Notes: generated by a model not told the origin, from the sequence alone. DNA of 7,373 nucleotides from an uncultured Cloacibacillus sp. (GCA_934511335.1 CAKSWL010000098.1:1-7373); one strand, 5' to 3'; positions 1-6,458 are shown, counted from the first letter of the stretch. Made by a program: numbers and translations.

Positions 1-216
1 CTGCACCCCGACAACATGGCCGCCGGCCCCGCCAGCTACGGCATGACGGACACGATGGGCCGTATGCACAGCGACGCGCAGTTCGCAGGCAGCTCCTCCG
101 TCCCCGCGCACGTCGATATGATGGGCCTCATCGGCATGGGCAACAATCCGATGGTCGGCGCCTCCGTCGCCGTCGCCGTCGCCGTCGAGGAGGCGGCGAC
201 GGCCGGTAAGTTCTAA
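1..216 (+). CDS. GGGtGRT-family protein, C-terminal part
   Basis: This is the last 71 residues of a gene that begins upstream of the window; the frame is open from base 1 to the TAA at 214-216. The visible segment is rich in Gly, Met and Ala, with runs such as LHPDNMAAGPASYGM, HSDAQFAGSSSVPAHVDMMG and IGMGNNPMVGA. From memory of the family, this matches the conserved C-terminal end of GGGtGRT proteins (about 330 residues, named for a GGGTGRT motif). That motif would lie directly upstream of the first visible residue, so the window probably opens just after it. The biochemical function of the family is not established. The end is slightly unusual, with an alternating Ala-Val stretch and then EEAATAGKF. 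No membrane segment or signal is visible. The family call rests on recalled sequence, not a search. Confidence 0.72.
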   Translation: MHPDNMAAGPASYGMTDTMGRMHSDAQFAGSSSVPAHVDMMGLIGMGNNPMVGASVAVAVAVEEAATAGKF

Positions 217-252
217 AAAGATAGGGCTGTCTGTAAAAAAACGGACGGGAAA

Positions 253-321
253 GCGGGCGGCGCTGCGAACGCCGCCTGTCTTCCTGCAGCGAGCGGCCCT
301 CGCGCGCCTTTTTGCCTTTTT
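253..321 (+). terminator. Terminator region after the GGGtGRT gene
   Basis: Two hairpins lie in tandem. The first is a 10-bp stem with two G-T pairs, 253-262 with 270-279, around a 7-nt loop. The second is a 5-bp stem, 289-293 with 299-303. Five T at 309-313 and five more at 317-321 follow. The T tract starts five bases after the second stem, so it is not a textbook intrinsic terminator. Its position between a stop codon and the next promoter still supports this role. Bases 322-354 hold nothing else recognisable. Confidence 0.55.
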
Positions 322-354
322 ACATAAAACTTACCGCGCCCGCCTTAAAGTGGG

Positions 355-383
355 TTGACAATATCGGCGTTTGTACCTAGAAT
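355..383 (+). promoter_or_regulatory. Sigma70-type promoter of the paaK-ACT unit
   Basis: A perfect -35 box TTGACA (355-360) is followed by a 17-bp spacer and the -10 box TAGAAT (378-383). Transcription would start near 390, giving a leader of about 290 nt before the ligase start codon. Such a long leader is itself a sign of RNA-level control. Confidence 0.8.
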
Positions 384-437
384 TTCATCTATTGAAAGAC
401 AACGAACGTGAAAGTATCAGAGAGGAGGCAATGGGAC

Positions 438-539
438 ATGACGGATAAGATATCAAGAGCATCGCTTGACGGTCGTGTTGCATGGTTCTCCTTTATCGGC
501 GCGGGTCCTCTTCACGGGATCTGCGCGAAGACTGCATGA
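438..539 (+). CDS. Putative 33-aa leader peptide upstream of paaK
   Basis: A short ORF starts at ATG 438, nine bases after a perfect AGGAGG (423-428), and ends at TGA 537-539. It lies within the transcribed leader, between the promoter and the terminator that precedes the ligase gene. Mid-peptide it reads VAWFSFIGAGPLHG: Trp16, Phe17 and Phe19, then Ile20-Gly-Ala-Gly-Pro24. The aromatic codons sit immediately before a 10-bp hairpin (499-526) inside the ORF. This arrangement is what one expects of an attenuation leader peptide. The I-x-A-G-P segment also resembles the end of the SecM arrest sequence, although SecM's critical Arg is Gly here. TnaC also contains a Trp-Phe pair, but no homology is claimed. 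An alternative ATG at 431 gives only five codons. No function has been shown. Confidence 0.6.
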   Translation: MTDKISRASLDGRVAWFSFIGAGPLHGICAKTA

Positions 540-618
540 TTCATAGATAGCGTCATTTGAGTCATACCGCGTATATGCCGTTGAAGCAGGGCCCGCTCTT
601 TGCGAGCCCTGCTTTTTT
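499..618 (+). promoter_or_regulatory. Candidate transcription attenuator of paaK
   Basis: Three helices can be drawn. Hairpin A:B pairs 499-508 with 517-526 (10 bp, two G-T). The terminator pairs 584-592 with 606-614 (9 bp, with a small inner stem 594-596/602-604) and is followed by TTTTTT (613-618). The alternative helix pairs 501-509 with 588-596 (9 bp, one G-T). It uses the 5' arm of A:B and disrupts the terminator. A further helix, 536-543 with 558-565, lies between. No T-box consensus, TPP or SAM motif is present. The inferred logic is as follows. A ribosome that reaches the leader stop would cover arm B and leave arm A free to block termination. A ribosome stalled at Trp16 to Phe19 would cover arm A and permit termination. 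That sign suits an inducible catabolic gene. The helices are visible in sequence; the mechanism is a model. Confidence 0.55.
584..618 (+). terminator. Leader intrinsic terminator before paaK
   Basis: The stem 584-592 pairs perfectly with 606-614, with an inner CGC/GCG extension, and six T run from 613 to 618. It lies inside the transcription unit, 65 bases before the ligase start, so it should act as a conditional stop and not as the end of an upstream gene. It has nothing to terminate except the leader transcript. Confidence 0.85.
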
Positions 619-683
619 GTTGCCCGAAGGCGGCATGGATTTAAAAAATATTTGGGAGAGCCCTGAGAAAGGAAATGAGAACA

Positions 684-1991
684 ATGGAGAAACAGAACTA
701 CTACCAGCCTGAAGTGGAATGCGCGCCGCGCGAACAGATCAGAGAGTGGCAGAGCGAAGGGCTTGTAAAGACCGTCAGGCACGCCTATGAGAATTCGCCC
801 TATTACCGGAAAAAGATGGAGGAACACGGCGTCAGGCCCGATGATGTCAAGAGCGTAGACGACCTTCACAAACTTCCCTTCATCTGCAAAGACGACCTCC
901 GCGCGGCCTATCCATACGGATTGCTCTGCAAGCCTCTTTCCGAATGCGTCCGTATTCAGTCGACGAGCGGCACGACCGGCAAGCGCGTCATCGCCTTCTA
1001 TACCCAGCATGATATAGACGCTTGGGACGACTGCTGCGCGCGCGCGATCGCGGCGGCCGGCGGCACCAAAGACGACGTGGTGCATGTCTCTTACGGCTAT
1101 GGCCTTTTCACCGGCGGCGCGGGATTCAACGGCGGCTCGCACAAGCTCGGCTCCCTCACGCTGCCGATGTCGTCCGGCTCGACGGACCGTCAGATACAGT
1201 TCATGCAGGATCTGGGCTCGACGATCCTCTGCTGTACCCCATCATACGCCGCCTATCTCGGCGAGACCATCGTCGAAAAGGGGCTCCGGGATACGATAAA
1301 GCTAAAGGCAGGCATCTTCGGCGCAGAAGCTTGGAGCGAAGAGGCGCGCCATGACATTGAGAAAAAACTGGGCATCAAGGCCTACGACATCTATGGCCTC
1401 ACAGAGCTCGAGGGCCCCGGAGTCGGCTATGAGTGCTGCGAGCAGCGCGGCATGCACCTCTGCGAGGATCAGTTCATCGCCGAGATCATCGACCCCAACA
1501 CCGGCGAAGTGCTCCCCGACGGCGAAAAAGGAGAGCTCGTCTTCACCTCCGTGAACAAAGAGGCCTTCCCGATGATTCGCTACCGCACACGCGACATCTG
1601 CGTACTCTCTCACGAAAAATGCTCCTGCGGCCGCACCCACGTCCGCATGGCGAAGCCGATGGGCCGCAGCGACGACATGCTCATCATCAAGGGCGTCAAT
1701 GTCTTCCCGTCACAGATAGAGACGGTGCTCATCGACAACGGATATTCTCCGAACTACCAAATCCTGGTGGACCGCGTCAACAACAGCGACACCTTCGACA
1801 TCAACGTCGAGATGAACCAAGATACGTTCAGCGATACGCTCAGCGATATCACCAGGCGTGAAAAAGCGCTCGTAAACGCCCTCAAAGGCTTTCTCGGGAT
1901 ATACGCCAACGTACACCTCGTGGAACCGAAAAGCATCCCGCGCAGCGAGGGCAAAGCGGTGCGAGTCATCGACAAGCGCAAGCTCTATTAA
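684..1991 (+). CDS. paaK: Phenylacetate-CoA ligase family protein (PaaK-type)
   Basis: This 435-residue adenylate-forming enzyme should activate an aryl or related carboxylic acid with ATP and CoA to the acyl-CoA. Visible motifs are the phosphate loop STSGTTGK (93-100), the adenine/Mg motif YGLTELEGPG (237-246), a Cys-rich CSCGRTH (313-319) typical of PaaK relatives, the hinge region GRSDDMLIIKG (327-337) with VFPSQIE, and a C-terminal GKAVRVIDKR (423-432) carrying the likely catalytic Lys. The length matches PaaK (430-440). ATG 684 is chosen because AAAGGA (668-673) sits 10 bases upstream; the in-frame ATG at 675 would be one base from it. An ACT-domain gene follows after 97 bases, a pairing seen near indolepyruvate:ferredoxin oxidoreductase genes in amino-acid fermenters. 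Substrates could include phenylacetate, 4-hydroxyphenylacetate or indoleacetate; sequence alone does not decide. The protein is predicted cytoplasmic. Confidence 0.9.
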   Translation: MEKQNYYQPEVECAPREQIREWQSEGLVKTVRHAYENSPYYRKKMEEHGVRPDDVKSVDDLHKLPFICKDDLRAAYPYGLLCKPLSECVRIQSTSGTTGKRVIAFYTQHDIDAWDDCCARAIAAAGGTKDDVVHVSYGYGLFTGGAGFNGGSHKLGSLTLPMSSGSTDRQIQFMQDLGSTILCCTPSYAAYLGETIVEKGLRDTIKLKAGIFGAEAWSEEARHDIEKKLGIKAYDIYGLTELEGPGVGYECCEQRGMHLCEDQFIAEIIDPNTGEVLPDGEKGELVFTSVNKEAFPMIRYRTRDICVLSHEKCSCGRTHVRMAKPMGRSDDMLIIKGVNVFPSQIETVLIDNGYSPNYQILVDRVNNSDTFDINVEMNQDTFSDTLSDITRREKALVNALKGFLGIYANVHLVEPKSIPRSEGKAVRVIDKRKLY

Positions 1992-2088
1992 TCGGCGTGG
2001 AGACCCGAAACGCCGCGCCGGATACAATAATAGATCATCTGCGGAGATATGAAGGATTTTTGATTATAATAGAGGGAGGAATCATATA

Positions 2089-2544
2089 ATGAAGGGGGAA
2101 AAGACCATGACAGTCAAGCAGATTTCCGTCTTTGTAGAAAATAAACCGGGGAAACTGGCGGAGTTCGTGGAACTCCTGCGCACGAACGGCATCGACATGC
2201 GCGCGCTATCGCTCGCCGAGGCCGCCGATTTCGGAGTGCTGCGCACGATCGTCAGCGATCCCGACAAGGCGCAGCGGGTGCTGAGCGAGGCCGGAAGCAT
2301 CTCGGCGGTGACGCCGGTGCTCGCCGTCGCCGTATCGGACGAGCCGGGCGCCCTTTACCACATCCTTGAGATACTCAGGGGCGGCGAGATCAATCTTGAA
2401 TACACTTACGCCTTCACAACGCGCAGGGATCAGGGCGCCTATATGGTCTTCCGCGTCGCCGATAAAAATATCGACAAGGCGGTGGCGCTGCTTGCCGCGG
2501 AGGGCATCGGCCTCGTCGCCCAGGAAGATATCTACGACCTGTAA
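2089..2544 (+). CDS. Tandem ACT-domain amino-acid-binding protein
   Basis: This 151-residue protein is made of two ACT domains (about 8-74 and 75-149) with no catalytic domain. Each opens with the beta1-loop-alpha1 signature of ligand-binding ACT folds: ISVFVENKPGKLAEF (12-26) and LAVAVSDEPGALYHILEIL (78-96). Stand-alone double ACT proteins are usually taken as amino-acid sensors, and the copy beside PaaK-type ligases probably senses an aromatic or branched amino acid; this is inference. The ATG at 2089 is preceded by GGGAGG (2074-2079) at nine bases. A second ATG at 2107, after GGGGG (2094-2098), would start the protein at MTVKQISVF, which is where many homologues begin, so the true start is uncertain by six residues. 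The gene shares the paaK transcript: no terminator lies in the 97-base gap. Confidence 0.87.
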   Translation: MKGEKTMTVKQISVFVENKPGKLAEFVELLRTNGIDMRALSLAEAADFGVLRTIVSDPDKAQRVLSEAGSISAVTPVLAVAVSDEPGALYHILEILRGGEINLEYTYAFTTRRDQGAYMVFRVADKNIDKAVALLAAEGIGLVAQEDIYDL

Positions 2545-2572
2545 ACCCCTGCCGGCAGATATCTATAAACAT

Positions 2573-2608
2573 GGCGGCCCTTCCCTTTCGGTGGGGCCGC
2601 CGCGTTTT
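2573..2608 (+). terminator. Terminator of the paaK-ACT unit
   Basis: An 8-bp GC-only stem, 2573-2580 with 2594-2601, is followed by CG and then TTTT (2605-2608). It lies 28 bases after the ACT stop codon. It also stands between two convergent genes, but on the opposite strand there is no good T tract after the stem. Confidence 0.7.
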
Positions 2609-2644
2609 ATGCCGGGATATTTACTATTTTAACGCCGCTTGGCG

Positions 2645-4207
2645 TTATCTCTTCCGGAAAAAGACCGCCGCGCCGCCGAGCGCCAGCAGCAAAAGCGGGA
2701 AGGGAGCCGCGCTGCAGCCGCTTGAAGAGCCGCCGTCAGCCTGTTTCTCATAAGCTCCGGCATCGGCCTTCAGTCCCTGCGGACGGGATACGCCGCGGGC
2801 GTCCGCCGCTGGGATCCAAGAGGTCCCGGCCGGGATGATGTCCAGAGCGGCGCTCTTATCGGCAAGCGCCGCCGTCGGTACGAAACCGCCGTTGTCCTTC
2901 AGCGCGGGGATGCCGCCCTCATAAACAAGGACCTCGTTCGCAGCGGCATTTTTCACGTCAGAATCCGCAAGCGTAATCGTTACGTTTTCCGACACGCCGT
3001 CCGGCTTCGTAAGGTCTGCTGTGCCAAGTACGTTGTATCCGCCGCTGACGAAATTGCCGTCGTAACGCGCGACCCACGGCCCCAGTTCTGGATTTGGATC
3101 TTTGTCCATGTTGTCAGAGTAGTGGACGCTTACATCCTGCGCCGTGCCGTCGGCCAATTTGTTGCCTACGATCACGCAGCCCATGAAGTTGGCCGTACCG
3201 ACCGCTTTCATCGTGTCGTTGCTGTGTGAACCGTCATGCGCGTAAAGGCCCGCGCCGCTTTCCGTCGCCGTGTTGCCCGCCATGGTGCAGTTTGTGATTT
3301 CCAGCTTGGAGAGAACGTCGAGGATGAAGCCGCCGCCGTACCTTGCCTTGTTGCCGATGATGGTGCAGTTCGTCAGCTTCGCATGAGCGTTATAGAAGAG
3401 GATGCCGCCGCCGTTGCCGATTCTGTTTGAAGATACGTCGTTGCCGGCTATTGTGCAGTTCTCAAAGACGTTGAGCTTGTCATTCTCCGTATTGACGTAG
3501 ATCCCGCCGCCGCGGCCGCCTTTGTTGTTCATGACCAGGCAATCGTACATTTTGACGTTTCCGCCCCAGTCGCCGCCGCGCTTAGGTGCGGCATAACCGG
3601 GGTCAACGTAGAGGCCGCCGCCGCGCGAACCGCTGGAATTGCCGGTTATTTTCGTGTTCCTCATGACGGCGTTCCCCTTAAGATAGATGCCTCCGGCCCT
3701 GTCTTTGCCGGTGTTGTCGCTGATCTCGCAGTCAGTGAAGGTAACGTTGGCCTTTGAATCGATGAAGAGCGCCGCGCCGCCGTCGCGGGTGTGGGTCCCT
3801 TTTTCAGAGCCGCACTTCGTGACCTTCACATTCTCAAAGCTGACAGTCATGCCCTGGTCGACATATACGCCGCCGCCGGAAGCCGCAGAGCCGCCCTTTG
3901 TGATCGTGAGATTCTTAAAGACCACATTGTTTCCAATTACTTTGAAAATACGCACGACTCCGATGGCGTCTATCGCATAGCCGCCGCCATCGATCGTGAT
4001 CGCTTTGTCGATAATGATCCCCTCCGTCGAAATCCCGGCGTCGGCGGACAAATCGTAGGTATAGTCGCCGGAAAGACTAAGGACGCCGCCAGCTTCCGTT
4101 TTGGAAATCGCATCTTGCAATTCCGTAAAATTCCCCGCCTCGGCGGCGCCGGTAAACAAAAGAGCGCAGAACAACAGTACAAAAAACCTTTCGGTGATTC
4201 GTTTCAA
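2645..4207 (-). CDS. Secreted beta-helix protein with Synergist-CTERM-like anchor
   Basis: The 520-residue product starts with a signal peptide (basic KRITER, hydrophobic 8-21, likely cleavage after AEA at 22-24). Residues 60-350 form a right-handed parallel beta-helix of about eight turns. Each turn carries a Gly-rich strand such as SGGGVYV (110-116), RGGGLYV (195-201) or RGGGIYV (232-238), followed by a Cys/Asn turn such as NCTIIGN. Residues 390-487 resemble a choice-of-anchor Q domain: DNGGFVPTAAL, ADARGVSRPQG, then ADAGAYE. The end, SSSGCSAAPFPLLLLALGG (495-513) plus FFRKR, fits Synergist-CTERM sorting. It is probably exported and anchored at the surface, perhaps for adhesion or glycan binding; no catalytic residues are recognised. 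The start codon is TTG, chosen because AGGAGG sits seven to eight bases upstream on this strand. No neighbouring gene suggests its role. Confidence 0.88.
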   Translation of the reverse strand: MKRITERFFVLLFCALLFTGAAEAGNFTELQDAISKTEAGGVLSLSGDYTYDLSADAGISTEGIIIDKAITIDGGGYAIDAIGVVRIFKVIGNNVVFKNLTITKGGSAASGGGVYVDQGMTVSFENVKVTKCGSEKGTHTRDGGAALFIDSKANVTFTDCEISDNTGKDRAGGIYLKGNAVMRNTKITGNSSGSRGGGLYVDPGYAAPKRGGDWGGNVKMYDCLVMNNKGGRGGGIYVNTENDKLNVFENCTIAGNDVSSNRIGNGGGILFYNAHAKLTNCTIIGNKARYGGGFILDVLSKLEITNCTMAGNTATESGAGLYAHDGSHSNDTMKAVGTANFMGCVIVGNKLADGTAQDVSVHYSDNMDKDPNPELGPWVARYDGNFVSGGYNVLGTADLTKPDGVSENVTITLADSDVKNAAANEVLVYEGGIPALKDNGGFVPTAALADKSAALDIIPAGTSWIPAADARGVSRPQGLKADAGAYEKQADGGSSSGCSAAPFPLLLLALGGAAVFFRKR

Positions 4208-4253
4208 TGAAACTCCTCCTATTCATTTTTACGTGCAAATATGTTGCAATAAC

Positions 4254-4281
4254 ATTATATTTGCTATTCACCGCCTGTCTA
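4254..4281 (-). promoter_or_regulatory. Promoter of the beta-helix gene
   Basis: On the minus strand, TAGACA (4281-4276, one mismatch to TTGACA) is followed by a 16-bp spacer and a perfect TATAAT (4259-4254). The start would be near 4247, giving a ~40-nt untranslated leader that contains the AGGAGG of the TTG start. It is divergent from the T-box promoter about 60 bp away. Confidence 0.75.
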
Positions 4282-4341
4282 TATTTGTTCATTAAAAATC
4301 ACTTAACATAACTTTTATCGAAAACGACGGCGAGAGGGGAC

Positions 4342-4370
4342 TTGACATTAGGGCGGCTCTGCGCAAAAAT
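4342..4370 (+). promoter_or_regulatory. Promoter of the T-box leader
   Basis: A perfect TTGACA (4342-4347) is followed at 17 bp by AAAAAT (4365-4370), a 4-of-6 match to TATAAT. The start near 4377 falls just before Stem I of the T-box. The -10 is weak, but the location fits. Confidence 0.55.
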
Positions 4371-4388
4371 ATCCCGTAATGCAATAAC

Positions 4389-4707
4389 GGCAAATGCGAC
4401 GATCGGAAAGAAGTAGATCGGCCGACAGTCTTACAGAGAGCCGCCGGACGGTGCGAGGCGGAAGACGGGCGAATCGAAATACATTCCAGGAGCAGCGCAC
4501 CCAAAGGGACGGCGTATCATAAGATGCAGAAGACGCCATTTTCGAGTAGGCTGCGACGGGTCCGCCCGTAACCGCGGACAGGGTATACGATAAATTTATT
4601 TATCCAGTACCCGACGAGGGCGTTTTTCGCGAGAAGACGCCAAACTGAGGTGGTACCACGGGTGATCGATCCCCGTCCTCTGGATAACCGGGGGACGGGG
4701 ATTTTTT
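4389..4707 (+). promoter_or_regulatory. T-box riboswitch, specifier UAC (tyrosine)
   Basis: All hallmarks of a transcriptional T-box leader are present. In Stem I a K-turn-like base (TGCG 4395-4398 with CGCA 4496-4499) carries a GGAA/TTCC helix (4405-4408, 4484-4487). Above it is a 7-nt 5' loop strand ending in AGTA (4412-4415). The distal arm reads CAGAGAGCCGCC...GGTGCGAGGCGG (4434-4461). The 3' specifier-loop strand AAATACA (4477-4483) sits directly on TTCC, so its codon position is TAC (4480-4482) followed by a purine, as usual. Stem III is 4581-4585 with 4608-4612. The antiterminator pairs GAGG (4647-4650) with CCTC (4677-4680) and ACGGG (4658-4662) with CCCGT (4672-4676) around the bulge TGGTACC. 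Its variable base T matches the A73 of tRNA-Tyr. Uncharged tRNA-Tyr should therefore favour read-through into the downstream ligase. Ile or Phe specifiers fit the loop less well. Confidence 0.93.
4669..4707 (+). terminator. T-box intrinsic terminator
   Basis: A 15-bp hairpin, 4669-4683 with 4688-4702, has loop ATAA and only two G-T pairs and is followed by six T (4702-4707). Its 5' arm (4672-4680) is the strand used by the T-box antiterminator, so the two structures exclude each other. Confidence 0.93.
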
Positions 4708-4760
4708 AATCCCTCCCTCCGAAAAAAGTCACACAAAAGTTTAAGGAGGAAGAAGCAGAA

Positions 4761-6395
4761 ATGCCGATTACCGAACTGCTTGAAAGAAACGCCAGAGAAT
4801 TCTGCCACGAGACGGCGCTCGTGGAGATCAATCCCGAAGTCAAAGAGCTGCGCCGCGTCACGTGGAAGGAATATGAACTCATCGAATCCAGCCCCACAGA
4901 GAGCTACCGGCGTGAGATCACTTGGAGCGTCTTTGACGAGAAGGCGAACCGCTGCGCCAACCTGCTCCTCTCGCGCGGCATCAAAAAGAAAGACAAGGTC
5001 GCCATCCTGATGATGAACAGCCTCGAGTGGCTGCCGCTCTACTTCGGCATCCTCAAGACAGGCGCGCTCGCCGTCCCCCTCAACTTCCGCTATACGGCGG
5101 AGGAGATAAAATACTGCCTCGATCTGGCCGACGTCGACGCGCTCTTCTTCGGCCCGGAGTTCATCGGCCGCGTAGAGGATATCTGCGACCGGATCCCGCA
5201 CGTCAAACTGCGCTTTTACATCGGCGACAGCTGCCCGCGCTTTGCGGAAAATTATCTGCATCTGACGGCGAACCTCTCAAGCTACGCGCCGCGCATCCTG
5301 CTCTCCGACGACGACGACGCGGCGATATACTTCTCCTCTGGAACGACGGGCTTCCCGAAGGCCATCCTTCATAATCACGAGAGCCTCATGCACGCGGCAA
5401 AGGTGGAGCAGAGCCATCACGGGCAGAAGCACGACGACGTCTTCCTCTGCATCCCCCCCCTCTATCACACGGGGGCGAAGATGCACTGGTTCGGCAGCCT
5501 CATCTCCGGCGGCAAGGGGATCCTGCTCAAGGGAACGGACCCCGTATCGATCATAAAGACCGTCTCGGACGAAAAATGTACCATCGTCTGGCTGCTCGTC
5601 CCGTGGGTACAGGATATCCTCGACGCGATAGACACGGGTAAAATCCGTCTAGCGGACTACGACCTTTCGCAGTGGCGGCTCATGCACATCGGCGCGCAGC
5701 CCGTGCCCCCAAGCCTCATCGGCAGATGGCGCAAAATCTTCCCGAAACATAAATATGACACGAACTACGGCCTCTCGGAGTCGATCGGGCCGGGCTGCGT
5801 ACACCTCGGCGTCGGCAACATCGACAAAGTGGGAGCGATCGGCGTCCCCGGATATGGCTGGAAGGTGAAGATCATCGACGACGAAGGCCGCCCGATCACC
5901 GACGGCGGCGTCGGCGAGCTCGCCGTGAAGGGGCCCGGAGTGATGACCTGTTACTACAAAGACCCGAAGGCCACGGCCGAAGTGCTGCACGACGGATGGC
6001 TCTCCACGGGAGACATGGCGCGCCAGGACGAACAGGGCTTCATCTACCTTGTGGACCGCAAAAAGGACGTCATCATCAGCGGCGGCGAAAATATCTATCC
6101 CGTGCAGATAGAGGACTTCCTCCGCGCGCATCCCTCGATAAAGGACGCGGCGGTGATCGGCCTGCCGGACCAGCGCCTCGGCGAGATCGCAGCGGCGATA
6201 GTCGAACTCAGGGAAGGTTACTGCTGTACCGCAGAAGAGATAGAAAAGTTCTGCCTCGATCTGCCGCGCTACAAACGCCCGCGCCGGATAATCTTCGCCG
6301 AGATACCGCGCAACCCGACGGGCAAGATAGAAAAACCGAAGCTGCGCCAGATGTATCAGGCAGAAAACCTCGTCGCACAGCAGACAAACAGCTGA
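4761..6395 (+). CDS. Acyl-CoA synthetase (AMP-forming), T-box controlled
   Basis: The 544-residue class I adenylate-forming enzyme carries a complete motif set: phosphate loop SSGTTGFPK (192-200), YGLSES (336-341), STGD (415-418), the hinge/A8 segment DRKKDVIISGGENIYPVQIE (432-451) and PRNPTGKIEK (516-525) with catalytic Lys522. It should join a carboxylic acid to CoA through an acyl-adenylate in the cytoplasm. It resembles enzymes annotated as long-chain or generic fatty acid-CoA ligases, and such labels rarely predict the substrate. The N-terminus holds an unusual stretch with two similar units, RRVTWKEYEL (31-40) and RREITWSVFDE (50-60). GGAGG (4745-4749) lies 11 bases before the ATG. The gene directly follows the tyrosine T-box and is its only visible target, so an aromatic acid linked to tyrosine, such as 4-hydroxyphenylacetate, is a reasonable candidate. 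No terminator separates it from the tRNA downstream. Confidence 0.9.
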   Translation: MPITELLERNAREFCHETALVEINPEVKELRRVTWKEYELIESSPTESYRREITWSVFDEKANRCANLLLSRGIKKKDKVAILMMNSLEWLPLYFGILKTGALAVPLNFRYTAEEIKYCLDLADVDALFFGPEFIGRVEDICDRIPHVKLRFYIGDSCPRFAENYLHLTANLSSYAPRILLSDDDDAAIYFSSGTTGFPKAILHNHESLMHAAKVEQSHHGQKHDDVFLCIPPLYHTGAKMHWFGSLISGGKGILLKGTDPVSIIKTVSDEKCTIVWLLVPWVQDILDAIDTGKIRLADYDLSQWRLMHIGAQPVPPSLIGRWRKIFPKHKYDTNYGLSESIGPGCVHLGVGNIDKVGAIGVPGYGWKVKIIDDEGRPITDGGVGELAVKGPGVMTCYYKDPKATAEVLHDGWLSTGDMARQDEQGFIYLVDRKKDVIISGGENIYPVQIEDFLRAHPSIKDAAVIGLPDQRLGEIAAAIVELREGYCCTAEEIEKFCLDLPRYKRPRRIIFAEIPRNPTGKIEKPKLRQMYQAENLVAQQTNS

Positions 6396-6403
6396 CGCGC
6401 CAT

Positions 6404-6431
6404 TTGACAACACGTCGATATAGGGTATAAT
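6404..6431 (+). promoter_or_regulatory. Promoter of tRNA-Thr
   Basis: Both hexamers are perfect: TTGACA (6404-6409) and TATAAT (6426-6431), with a 16-bp spacer. Transcription would begin near 6438, about 20 bases before the tRNA, and the promoter starts nine bases after the ligase stop codon. Confidence 0.9.
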
Positions 6432-6458
6432 GTTTTCGTCTCTGGAATGGAGAGTCAA

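Noticed and set aside
390..618. A T-box in the paaK leader
   Set aside because: The fragment ATACCGCG near 566 is suggestive, but there is no TGGN bulge, no AGTA specifier loop and no Stem I distal consensus.
453..1142. A 229-codon open frame on the minus strand across the paaK leader and 5' end
   Set aside because: It lies opposite a clear PaaK reading frame, includes the leader terminator, and its product has no recognisable domain; it is a shadow of GC-rich codon use.
2065..2070. A TATAAT directly before the ACT gene as an internal promoter
   Set aside because: There is no -35 box at suitable distance, and the start would fall inside the ribosome-binding site; the gene is better explained as cotranscribed with paaK.
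2631..2646. The AACGCC-GCTT-GGCGTT hairpin as a terminator for the beta-helix gene
   Set aside because: It overlaps the stop codon and is followed on the minus strand by A-rich sequence, not by T residues.
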